A DNA stretch of 10,649 bases from an uncultured Oscillospiraceae bacterium (GTDB lineage Bacteria > Bacillota > Clostridia > Oscillospirales > Oscillospiraceae), in the NCBI GenBank assembly GCA_900756715.1, contig CAAELC010000130.1:1-10649 (forward strand). The letters run 5' to 3'. The translations under genes were made by a program, and so were the position numbers. The notes beneath the pieces are model-generated. The model ran no database searches, was not told the DNA's origin, and saw only the letters and a list, made by a program, of their open reading frames with translations. Numbering within the stretch: the first letter of the stretch is position 1; each line of letters opens with the position of its first letter. Shown in pieces: positions 1 through 6,756 of the stretch.

Positions 1-75
1 GGAGCGGGCGACGAGGCTCGAACTCGCTACCTCGACCTTGGCAAGGTCGCGCTCTACCAGATGAGCTACGCCCGC
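1..75 (-). tRNA. tRNA-Gly (anticodon GCC)
   Basis: Read on the minus strand from 75, this folds as a complete cloverleaf. It has a 7-bp acceptor stem (GCGGGCG with CGCCCGC), a D-arm GCTC/GAGC, an anticodon stem CGACC/GGTCG with loop TTGCCAA, and a T-arm holding the GTTCGAG-type loop. The anticodon GCC lies at 42-40 and reads glycine codons GGC and GGU. The discriminator base is U, as usual for bacterial glycine tRNAs. The window ends after the CC of what looks like an encoded CCA tail, so only the last base is missing. Its own promoter lies just upstream at 117-89. Confidence 0.95.
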
Positions 76-88
76 AAAAGCAAGGTAA

Positions 89-117
89 ATTATAACGCAG
101 CGGGCTGCGTTTGTCAA
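89..117 (-). promoter_or_regulatory. Near-consensus sigma-70/SigA promoter of the tRNA-Gly gene, with palindromic spacer
   Basis: On the minus strand, TTGACA (117-112) and TATAAT (94-89) are both perfect hexamers separated by exactly 17 bp. Transcription would start near 82, about 7 nt before the mature tRNA 5' end. The spacer and flanking base contain a perfect inverted repeat, ACGCAGC-GG-GCTGCGT (95-110), so the region between -35 and -10 is itself a palindrome. The -35 begins only 8 nt past the stop codon of the lipoprotein gene. Confidence 0.85.
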
Positions 118-125
118 CAGAAAAA

Positions 126-773
126 TCAGCTTTTCAGCAGAATTTCAATGATGCCCATCGCGTCGCTGTCCGGATAAAAGCTGACCTGCCAGGCTGGCTG
201 ACGGGCATACTGCGGCAAACTCTGCTGGACGGCCGCTGCGGTATCCTGCACCGCCTGACGGCCGCCGTCAAAGGAGCTGACCTGCACCACCAGCTCCGTG
301 CCGCCGTTTTCCGCCACAGCAGTAAGCAAATCCTTCAGCGCAGCCACATTGGTGGCATGCACCACCGACTTCAGCTGCTCCGCCGTGCGCCGGTATCCGG
401 CGGTGACGGAAATCTGGGCATAGTTGCGGCTGCTGTCATCCACGGTGTAAGTCAGATATGACAGGGCATAGGCGCCCAGAGGCGTCTCCTCCTGCACCTC
501 CCGGCAGGCCTGCTGGGCTGCTGCGCCTGCGTCGGCAATATCCTCGGAGGGGTAGAGCCAGATCGTGCCGGATGCGTCATGGGCGCTGACCAGCAGCATC
601 AGGTCGTTGACCAGATCCTGATAATTTTCAGCCCGCAGCACATCCCGGCTGCCGCTTTCATAATAGGTGGAACTGTGGGGTGCAACGGCGGTATATTCCC
701 GTTCCAGCAGCTTGCCGCAGCCCGTCAGCGCAAGACAGCAAACCAGCAGCAGACAGAATACGCTCCGTTTCAT
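126..773 (-). CDS. Small secreted lipoprotein of unknown function
   Basis: A 215-residue protein that I do not recognise beyond its export signal. The N-terminus has Lys-Arg at 2-3, a hydrophobic core (about 5-16) and a lipobox Leu-Thr-Gly-Cys at 16-19, so it should be lipidated on Cys19 and anchored on the outer face of the membrane. The mature part has alternating hydrophobic and polar segments with no cysteine cluster and no repeats that I can see. An AAAGGAG ribosome site lies 9 nt before the ATG. It starts 57 bp after the parC stop with no terminator between, so it may be the last gene of the parC transcript. No functional link to topoisomerase is shown. Confidence 0.8.
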   Translation of the reverse strand: MKRSVFCLLLVCCLALTGCGKLLEREYTAVAPHSSTYYESGSRDVLRAENYQDLVNDLMLLVSAHDASGTIWLYPSEDIADAGAAAQQACREVQEETPLGAYALSYLTYTVDDSSRNYAQISVTAGYRRTAEQLKSVVHATNVAALKDLLTAVAENGGTELVVQVSSFDGGRQAVQDTAAAVQQSLPQYARQPAWQVSFYPDSDAMGIIEILLKS

Positions 774-830
774 TTTCCACGACTCCTTTCTGATCCGGCA
801 TTCGTCATACCTATAATATACAGCGCTCCC

Positions 831-3071
831 TTACAGCAGTTCCAGCTGCTTTTCTTCCGTATCCTCCTGCCGCAGCAGCGCGCCGGCGGCAGGTATATTG
901 CGGGTGCGGTAACGGCTGTGATTGACAATGGCGGTTTCCTCAACCGGGACGACCCGCTCCAGATGGTACTTGGTCTTGATCGTCATAACCGCCACACCCT
1001 GCGTAGAGCGGGTGGTTTTGGGCGACAGCAGCGATGTATGCACCAGCAAAGCCCGCGGCTCGCTGGAATACAGCGCCAGCTCCCGATCCTCCGCCAGCGG
1101 AAGAAGGGCCACCAGCGGGCTCTTATCAGAGTAGGCCCCGGTGAGCTTGCGGCGGTTGGAGGTGGTGGCATAGGCAGAAAGCGCGACTCTTGCGCACTTG
1201 CCGTTTTCAAAGAAGAACAGCAGGTGCCCGCTGTAATCCCCCGGCAGAATCATGGCAACGATGCTCTCCCCATCGTCCATCGACAGTCTGGCAGGCAAAT
1301 ATTCCCCCAGCACCGAGGCCTTGCTGTCAGCAAAGTCAGACGCCCGCACTTTATAGACCTGCTGACGGTCGGTAAAGAACATAAGCTCCGTGTTGTTGGT
1401 GGCCTCCTGCCGGGTGAGCAGGCTGTCTCCCTCCTTGAACTTCTGTTCGCTGCTCATGCGCAGGGACTGGGGAGTGATTTTCTTGAAATATCCGCCGCGG
1501 GACAGAAACAGCGTGACCGGATAGTCGGGAACTTCCTCCGTCTCGTCGTATTCCTCCACCTCATGGCCATAAATAATCTCAGTTTTCCGGGGCTGGCCGT
1601 ATTTTTTGCGGACATCCTCCAATTCGCCGATGATGATCTTGCGAATCCGGGCAGGTTTTTGCAGCGTATCCTCCAGATCGGCAATTTCCTCCTGCAAAGA
1701 CTCCGTCTCCTGCACCCGTTTGAGAATATACTCCTTGTTGATATTGCGCAGCTTGATCTCCGCCACATACTCAGCCTGTACCTGGTCAATACCAAAGCCA
1801 ATCATCAGGTTGGGAATGACCTCTGCCTCCTCCTCCGTCTCCCGGATAATGGCAATTGCTTTATCAATATCCAGCAGGATTCGCTTCAGGCCCAGCAGCA
1901 GGTGCAGCTTTTCCTGCTTCTTATGCAGAATATAATAAACCCGGCGGCGCACCGACTCGGTGCGCCATGCAGTCCATTCCTGCAGCAGCGCTTTCACGCC
2001 CAGCACCCGGGGCATGCCTCCAATGAGGACATTGAAGTTGCAGCTGACCGTATCCTCCAGCGGCGTCAGGCGGAACAATTTCTGCATCAGCTTTTCCGGG
2101 TCTGTGCCCCGCTTCAGGTCTACCGTCAGCTTCAGGCCGGACAGGTCCGTTTCGTCCCGCATATCGCTGATTTCCTTAATTTTACCTGCCTTAATCAGCT
2201 CGGCCACCTTGTCCAGAATGACCTCCAGTGAGGTGGAATACGGAATCTCATATATTTCAATCAGGTTTTCTTTTTTGTCAAAGCGGTATCTGGCCCGGAC
2301 CTTTGCGCCGCCGCGGCCCGTCTCATAAATCTGCCGCAGCTCATCGGGGCGGCAAATCAGCTGGCCGCCGGTGGAAAAATCCGGGGCAAGCAGGGTGCTG
2401 GCTATGTCGTGGTCGGGATTTTTCAGCAGCTGGATGGTCGTGTCGCACACCTCCGCCAGATTAAAGCCGCAGAACTGGCTGGCCATGCCCACGGCAATGC
2501 CCTGATTGGCAGAAACCAGAATGTTTGGGAAGGTGGTGGGCAACAGGGCAGGCTCCTTGGTGGTGTTGTCATAGTTATCCACAAAGTCCACGGCGTCGCA
2601 GTCCAGATCCCGGAACAGCTCCGCGCAGATAGGCGCCAGCTTTGCCTCGGTATAGCGGCTGGCGGCATAGGCCATGTCCCGGGAGTAGACCTTGCCGAAG
2701 TTGCCCTTGCTGTCCACAAAGGGGTGCAGCAAGGATTCGTTGCCCTTGGCCAGACGCACCATAGTCTCGTAAATGGCGGCATCGCCATGGGGGTTCAGGC
2801 GCATGGTCTGGCCCACAATGTTGGCAGACTTGGTGCGGCCACCCGTCAGCAGGCCCATTTTGTACATGGTGTACAGAAGCTTGCGGTGGGATGGCTTGAA
2901 GCCGTCAATCTCCGGGATGGCCCGGGAGACGATAACGCTCATGGCATAGGGCATGTAGTTTTCGTCCAGCGTGGCCGTAATGGGCTGGGTCAGCACCGTG
3001 CCCCGCAGGCCCATCACATTGGGGTCTGCGGAACGATGAACGGTTTTGGGTTCTGTTTTCTTCTTTGCCAT
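831..3071 (-). CDS. parC: DNA topoisomerase IV subunit A (GyrA/ParC family)
   Basis: The DNA cleavage and rejoining subunit of a type IIA topoisomerase, 746 residues. With ParE it forms a heterotetramer that passes one duplex through another to unlink daughter chromosomes. The winged-helix breakage domain begins near residue 30. The catalytic Arg139-Tyr140 lies in AASRYTEAKL, matching AAMRYTE of E. coli GyrA (Tyr122). The quinolone-determining stretch LNPHGDAAIYE (92-102) has Ala98 where GyrA has Ser83 and Glu102 where GyrA has Asp87. A coiled-coil segment lies near 440-490. The C-terminal domain shows about four beta-pinwheel blades, and no GyrA-box (QRRGGKG) is visible. That, plus a length below typical GyrA, favours topoisomerase IV over gyrase. 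ATG chosen with AAAGGAA upstream. A divergent clade; a second GyrA paralogue outside the window would be expected. Confidence 0.9.
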   Translation of the reverse strand: MAKKKTEPKTVHRSADPNVMGLRGTVLTQPITATLDENYMPYAMSVIVSRAIPEIDGFKPSHRKLLYTMYKMGLLTGGRTKSANIVGQTMRLNPHGDAAIYETMVRLAKGNESLLHPFVDSKGNFGKVYSRDMAYAASRYTEAKLAPICAELFRDLDCDAVDFVDNYDNTTKEPALLPTTFPNILVSANQGIAVGMASQFCGFNLAEVCDTTIQLLKNPDHDIASTLLAPDFSTGGQLICRPDELRQIYETGRGGAKVRARYRFDKKENLIEIYEIPYSTSLEVILDKVAELIKAGKIKEISDMRDETDLSGLKLTVDLKRGTDPEKLMQKLFRLTPLEDTVSCNFNVLIGGMPRVLGVKALLQEWTAWRTESVRRRVYYILHKKQEKLHLLLGLKRILLDIDKAIAIIRETEEEAEVIPNLMIGFGIDQVQAEYVAEIKLRNINKEYILKRVQETESLQEEIADLEDTLQKPARIRKIIIGELEDVRKKYGQPRKTEIIYGHEVEEYDETEEVPDYPVTLFLSRGGYFKKITPQSLRMSSEQKFKEGDSLLTRQEATNNTELMFFTDRQQVYKVRASDFADSKASVLGEYLPARLSMDDGESIVAMILPGDYSGHLLFFFENGKCARVALSAYATTSNRRKLTGAYSDKSPLVALLPLAEDRELALYSSEPRALLVHTSLLSPKTTRSTQGVAVMTIKTKYHLERVVPVEETAIVNHSRYRTRNIPAAGALLRQEDTEEKQLELL

Positions 3072-3099
3072 GAAAGATAATTCCTTTCGTATTCAAACC

Positions 3100-3127
3100 G
3101 GCGGGGAAGGCGCGGACTGCCCCCGCC
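3100..3127. repeat. GC-rich hairpin in the parC leader
   Basis: GGCGGGG and CCCCGCC form a perfect 7-bp inverted repeat about 30-60 bp upstream of the parC ATG. On the minus strand the second arm is followed only by GG-TTT, so it is a weak terminator at best. It could act as an attenuator or an RNA-stabilising hairpin between the GIY-YIG gene and parC; that role is inferred. Confidence 0.4.
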
Positions 3128-3150
3128 AAAAAACGCTCTGGTTGTATGTG

Positions 3151-3355
3151 TGCCGGGCGCGATAACCGCCACCCCGCCCTACGCATAACAGGAAGCTGGT
3201 GCGACCGGGACGATGTAGGCATCGTCCCCTACGGAGTGTCTACCGATGGCCGTGTGTATGGGCCGATGCCCACATCGGCCCGCCGGGTTTTGCGCCGGAC
3301 TCTCTGCAAACCACCGTGTCATTGCGAAGCCAGTGCGCACACTGGCTGTGGCAAT
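3151..3355. repeat. Cluster of REP-like palindromic modules
   Basis: Three perfect inverted repeats stand in a row. GGGACGATG/CATCGTCCC spans 3207-3228, GGGCCGATG/CATCGGCCC spans 3260-3281, and GCCAGTG/CACTGGC (3329-3346) is nested inside ATTGC/GCAAT (3321-3355). A related-looking stretch at 3151-3182 ends in CCGCCCTACG, and the first palindrome ends in the similar CGTCCCCTACG, suggesting one repeat family. No coding gene is credible here. Modules of this look are common intergenic repeats in gut Oscillospiraceae (from general knowledge, not searched). Confidence 0.65.
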
Positions 3356-3364
3356 CCGTACCCC

Positions 3365-3523
3365 AAAGCCTCCCTTGCCTAAAGGGAGGGGGACCAGCCA
3401 CAGGCTGGTGGAGGGATTCGCGCGGGGAAGTATCCCCCAGTCACGGCTTCGCCGTGCTTAGGCAAGGGGGCCATCAACCTCTCCGACGCTTCGCACATCT
3501 TCCCTTACGCAGGGGGAGGCTTT
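3365..3523. mobile_element. MITE-like palindromic element (about 159 bp)
   Basis: Perfect 10-bp terminal inverted repeats, AAAGCCTCCC (3365-3374) and GGGAGGCTTT (3514-3523), bound a non-coding element. A second inverted pair, CCCTTGCCTAA (3372-3382) and TTAGGCAAGGG (3458-3468), overlaps the left end. Inside are hairpins CCAGCC/GGCTGG (3394-3408) and CACGGC/GCCGTG (3442-3456). There is no transposase gene, so any movement would need one supplied in trans. No convincing target-site duplication is visible. It ends 17 bp from the stop codon of the GIY-YIG gene. Confidence 0.6.
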
Positions 3524-3540
3524 TTATTCCCTTGCTCCGC

Positions 3541-4365
3541 CTACCCCCGCCAATTTGCCAAGGGATAGGTGCCGTTTTCCTTCTTATAAGCGGCCAACAG
3601 CTCATGCTCCCTCTGCTCGCAATTTTCGCAGACTTCGTACTCTAACAGCAGGAGCGGATAGTCCTTCACCTGCCAAATGGCGCGCCCGCCCTTGTGGTTG
3701 ACAGCGGTGCCCCAGCCGTATTTTACATATTGCAGCACCCGCTGCCGCAGGCCGCCGCGTCCGTTAGCCTTGCCGATGTACAAAACGGTTTTGTCTGTGC
3801 ATTGGCTGTATTTTTGCTGCAAAATTGCCGCCGGATAACCTTTTGCGCGCAAATTGTCGGAGCCCTCAATAAAGGAAATGGGTAGCTTTTCCGGGACCAG
3901 CACTCGGTAAATGCCTGGCTGACACGGAAGCGAACTGCACTTTGTCCGATGGAGTTCTTCCAAAGTGGAGACCGTTGGGTTCTTTTTATACAGTTCCCTT
4001 AAATGGCAAAACAGTCGAAGTAAGGTCCCCTCCGCAATGCTGCGGCAAGTAAGCGTTCCCTGGCAAAAGTAGTCGCGCCGAAAATGCCATGTCAGACAGG
4101 CAAGGGTCGCTAAATATGGGAGTTCTTCCGTACTCAAATTATCCATCTGCTCGTCGCGCACGCCATACAGTGACAACACATACGGGTAATTGCTTAGAAA
4201 GTAACCTGCCTCATAGTTCCTTTTAATTAAATCACTTATTGGGAGGGTTATTACCCGAAACTTTTCATCAAAGCTGTATACGGAATACTGGTGGCACAGC
4301 TCTTTTAGTATCGGGTCGCGGTCAACACTTTCCAAAAATGAAATATCTTTATCAAACCTGTCCAT
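3541..4365 (-). CDS. GIY-YIG nuclease-family protein with DUF6508-like N-terminus
   Basis: A 274-residue protein. The C-terminal part (about 148-272) carries the GIY-YIG signature: GIY at 151-153, YIG at 196-198 (VLYIGKANG), Arg207/Arg209 in LRQRV, Glu253/Glu255 in QREHELLAAY and Asn271 in PLANW. The segment NHKGGRAIWQVKD (223-235) is a further conserved-looking block. GIY and YIG are about 42 residues apart instead of the usual 10-11, which marks a distinct subfamily. Residues about 30-130 resemble DUF6508 (HFRRDYF, then LLRLFCHLRELY), recognised from memory with moderate confidence. The start is 6 nt after the parE stop with a GAGGGG ribosome site inside the gap, so translation is probably coupled to parE. 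Base composition looks more AT-rich than its neighbours, hinting at later acquisition. Substrate unknown. Confidence 0.8.
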   Translation of the reverse strand: MDRFDKDISFLESVDRDPILKELCHQYSVYSFDEKFRVITLPISDLIKRNYEAGYFLSNYPYVLSLYGVRDEQMDNLSTEELPYLATLACLTWHFRRDYFCQGTLTCRSIAEGTLLRLFCHLRELYKKNPTVSTLEELHRTKCSSLPCQPGIYRVLVPEKLPISFIEGSDNLRAKGYPAAILQQKYSQCTDKTVLYIGKANGRGGLRQRVLQYVKYGWGTAVNHKGGRAIWQVKDYPLLLLEYEVCENCEQREHELLAAYKKENGTYPLANWRG

Positions 4366-4371
4366 TTCCCC

Positions 4372-6360
4372 TCAGCTCACATCGATCATATCCAGATACT
4401 TATGCCCGTTTTCGGCGATATAGTCCTTGCGTCCCGCCAGGTTGTCCCCCAGCAGCAGGTCAAAGACCCGGGCAGTCTCCTCGGCGTCATCGGGCATCAC
4501 CTGCACCAGCCGCCTTGTCTCCGGATTCATAGTGGTCAGCCACATCATCTCGGGGTCGTTTTCACCAAGGCCCTTGCTGCGGTCCACCTTCACCTTCTTA
4601 CCCTCCAGAGACTTGAGAATGTCTGACTTTTCCTTTTCGGAGTAGGCAAACCATGTTTTTTCCTTGCAGGTAATTTCAAAAAGGGGCGTTTCCGCAATGT
4701 AAACATAGCCCTCTCGAATGAGGGTGGGGCACAGACGGTAGAGCATGGTGAGGATCAGGGTTCGAATCTGGAAGCCGTCCACATCCCCATCGGTGCAGAT
4801 AATTACCTTGCTCCAACGGAGATTTCCGAGGTCGAACTGGTTCAGATCCTTCAGCGCGCGGCTCTGTACCTCCACGCCGCAGCCCAGCACCTTCATCAGG
4901 TCGGTGATGACATCGCTTTTAAAGATGCGGGGATAGTCCGCCTTCAGGCAGTTCAGAATTTTGCCCCGCACAGGCATCAGTCCCTGAAACTCTGCGTCCC
5001 GGCTCTGCTTGCAGGCGCCCAGAGCAGAGTCGCCCTCTACAATATAAATCTCCCGCCGGGACACATCCTTTGTGCGGCAATCCACAAACTTCTGCACCCG
5101 GTTGGCAATGTCGATTTTCTCCGTCAGCTTCTTTTTCTGGTTGATGCGGGTCTTTTCCGCCGTTTCACGGCTGCGCTTGTTGATAAGCACCTGTGCGCCG
5201 ATCTTCTCGGCAGCCTCATGGTTTTCAATAAAGTAAACCTGCAGCTGTTCCCGAAGGAATTCGGTCATGGCATCCTGAATAAATTTATTGGTAATCGCCT
5301 TTTTCGTCTGGTTTTCATAGCTTGTCTGGGTAGAGAAGTTGTTGCTGACCAGAATGAGGCAATCCTGCACATCCGGATAGGTGATTTTACTTTCGCCCTT
5401 GAGATACTTGTTATTTTCCCGCAGATATTTGTCTATGGCGGAGACAAAGGCAAGCCGGGTGGCCTTTTCCGGAGAGCCACCATGCTCCAGAAAGCTGGAA
5501 TTGTGGTAATGCTCCACAATGGCAGCCTTGTTGGAAAAGCAGAAGGCAATGTTCAGCTTGACCTTGTAGTCGGGCTTATCCGCCCGGTCGCGGCCCCGCC
5601 GCTCCGCCTCCAGACAGACCGGCTCGGTAAGACTGTCTTCCCCGGCAAGTTCGCGGATGTAATCGGCAATGCCGTTCTGATAAAGGAAGTCCTCGGTTTC
5701 AAAGCTGCTGCCCGCCTGATCCCGCAGGCGGAAGGTAACGCCCGCGTTGACCACGGCCTGCCGCTTCAGCACATCCTGATAGTAGGACAGGGGAATATCA
5801 ATATCTGTGAATACATCCAGATCCGGCAGCCAATGGATGCGGGTACCGGTTTTTTTCTTCTGGCTGGGGGGCAGGGGACGGCTTTGCAGCTGACCCACGA
5901 TTTCGCCCCGCTCAAAGTGCAGGCGGTATTCATTTCCGTCGCGCCAGACGGTGACATCCATATAACGGCTGGCGTACTGGGTGGCGCAGGAGCCAAGACC
6001 ATTCAGGCCCAGTGAAAATTCATAATTTTCACTGTTTTCATTGTCATATTTTCCGCCGGCATACAGCTCGCAGAACACCAGTTCCCAGTTGTAGCGGCCT
6101 TCCTTTTCATTCCAGTCTACCGGACAGCCCCGGCCCATATCCTCCACTTCGATAGAACGATCGGCGTAGCGGGTGACGGTAATAAGCCTCCCATGGCCCT
6201 CCCGGGCCTCGTCGATGGCGTTGGAGAGAATTTCAAAAACAGCGTGCTGGCAGCCGTCCAGTCCATCGGAACCGAAAATAACACCGGGACGCTTGCGCAC
6301 CCGGTCGGCGCCCTTCAGGCTGGAAATGCTTTCGTTGGTGTAGTTTTTCTTTGTTGCCAT
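4372..6360 (-). CDS. parE: DNA topoisomerase IV subunit B (GyrB/ParE family)
   Basis: The ATPase subunit of the type IIA topoisomerase, 662 residues from the chosen ATG. The GHKL ATPase part shows Glu43 and Asn47 in FEILSNAIDEA, Asp74 in EDMGRGCPV, a glycine-rich LNGLGS lid (119-124) and a GTR strand near 172. The transducer holds a QTK loop (351-353) matching the ATP-contacting lysine loop of GyrB. The Toprim part has VEGDSA (441-446), TDGDVDG (523-529) and RSKGLGE (594-600), so the metal-binding Glu and Asp residues are intact. The common TDADVDGxHIRTL reads TDGDVDGFQIRTL, a divergent version. A TTG at 6372 extends the frame, but the GGAGG ribosome site lies inside that extension, so the ATG at 6360 is the start. 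Pairs with parC downstream. Confidence 0.92.
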   Translation of the reverse strand: MATKKNYTNESISSLKGADRVRKRPGVIFGSDGLDGCQHAVFEILSNAIDEAREGHGRLITVTRYADRSIEVEDMGRGCPVDWNEKEGRYNWELVFCELYAGGKYDNENSENYEFSLGLNGLGSCATQYASRYMDVTVWRDGNEYRLHFERGEIVGQLQSRPLPPSQKKKTGTRIHWLPDLDVFTDIDIPLSYYQDVLKRQAVVNAGVTFRLRDQAGSSFETEDFLYQNGIADYIRELAGEDSLTEPVCLEAERRGRDRADKPDYKVKLNIAFCFSNKAAIVEHYHNSSFLEHGGSPEKATRLAFVSAIDKYLRENNKYLKGESKITYPDVQDCLILVSNNFSTQTSYENQTKKAITNKFIQDAMTEFLREQLQVYFIENHEAAEKIGAQVLINKRSRETAEKTRINQKKKLTEKIDIANRVQKFVDCRTKDVSRREIYIVEGDSALGACKQSRDAEFQGLMPVRGKILNCLKADYPRIFKSDVITDLMKVLGCGVEVQSRALKDLNQFDLGNLRWSKVIICTDGDVDGFQIRTLILTMLYRLCPTLIREGYVYIAETPLFEITCKEKTWFAYSEKEKSDILKSLEGKKVKVDRSKGLGENDPEMMWLTTMNPETRRLVQVMPDDAEETARVFDLLLGDNLAGRKDYIAENGHKYLDMIDVS

Positions 6361-6371
6361 AGTTTCCTCCA

Positions 6372-6434
6372 ACCGGCAGTTCCGGTCTTTTACGCAGAGA
6401 GCGGCCCGACAGCAGCATCCGCGGCGCTTCTGCG
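6372..6434 (-). promoter_or_regulatory. Structured 5' leader of parE
   Basis: The roughly 80-nt leader between the promoter and the parE ATG can fold twice. A long hairpin pairs 6434-6425 (CGCAGA then AGCG in plus-strand complement) with 6403-6393, giving 10 bp with one bulged base. A short ACCGG/CCGGT stem (6386-6372) sits directly before the GGAGG ribosome site. No U-tract follows either, so these are not terminators. A role in mRNA stability or translation control is inference only. Confidence 0.4.
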
Positions 6435-6447
6435 CACAATTATAATT

Positions 6448-6476
6448 ATTATAACCTGTTTTTTTCCATCTGGCAA
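6448..6476 (-). promoter_or_regulatory. SigA-type promoter of the parE transcript
   Basis: On the minus strand TTGCCA (6476-6471) and a perfect TATAAT (6453-6448) are separated by exactly 17 bp. The spacer carries an A-tract, and AT-rich sequence follows. Start of transcription is predicted near 6441. It lies downstream of the spoVAC terminator, so parE is transcribed independently of spoVAC. parE, the GIY-YIG gene and perhaps parC and the lipoprotein gene depend on it, since no good promoter is seen in the later gaps. Confidence 0.75.
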
Positions 6477-6594
6477 GTCTCTCCCTGCAAGCGGGGATCG
6501 GACCGGCGCATAGAGGAAAAAGCTGAGAAAATGTTAGGCATTACATCGGCTCATAACGGGATGACAACCGGCGTAAAAGTCCGGCGGAGTAAGG

Positions 6595-6624
6595 TTTTGC
6601 ACATTATCCACATAGTTTTCCACA
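6595..6624 (+). promoter_or_regulatory. Cluster of three DnaA-box-like 9-mers
   Basis: TTTTGCACA (6595-6603), TTATCCACA (6604-6612) and TTTTCCACA (6616-6624) lie head to tail. The middle one is a perfect match to the DnaA box TTATNCACA; the outer two differ only at position 3. They sit between the spoVAC terminator and the parE promoter, about 120-150 bp from that promoter's AT-rich stretch. DnaA binding is inferred from the motifs alone. The rest of 6480-6680 shows no gene. Confidence 0.5.
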
Positions 6625-6680
6625 CGGTTATGTAAACAGAAAAATCGACCGGAAAATTGCGTAACGACAGAAGGGGACAT

Positions 6681-6716
6681 AAAAACGGCGGCTCCCGGCA
6701 AAAATCCGGAAGCCGC
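6681..6716 (-). terminator. Intrinsic terminator of spoVAC
   Basis: On the minus strand GCGGCTTCCGG (6716-6706) pairs with CCGGGAGCCGC (6698-6688), 11 bp with one G-U, around a 7-nt loop, followed by CG and five T residues (6685-6681). It begins 40 nt after the spoVAC stop codon and closes that transcript. Confidence 0.85.
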
Positions 6717-6756
6717 TGACAGGGAAGGGGGGCTTTTCAGGAAAACAGCTGTCATA

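Noticed and set aside
774..830. A separate promoter for the lipoprotein gene
   Set aside because: TATATT and TATAGG are possible -10 sequences on the minus strand, but no reasonable -35 is seen; read-through from parC is simpler.
579..2231. A 550-codon open frame on the plus strand opposite parC
   Set aside because: It lies wholly antisense to a gene with clear family motifs, has low-complexity composition and no ribosome site; it is a by-product of GC-rich coding sequence. The same holds for the plus-strand frames at 2409-3080 and 5218-6015.
3151..3523. A CRISPR array in the parC upstream region
   Set aside because: The repeats are different palindromes, irregularly spaced, with no repeat-spacer periodicity and no cas gene nearby.
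3541..4365. The GIY-YIG gene as a homing endonuclease
   Set aside because: There is no intron or intein around it, parE and parC are both intact, and the domain arrangement differs from phage homing enzymes.
6361..6372. TTG at 6372 as the parE start
   Set aside because: The GGAGG ribosome site falls inside the extra four codons and is correctly spaced for the ATG at 6360.
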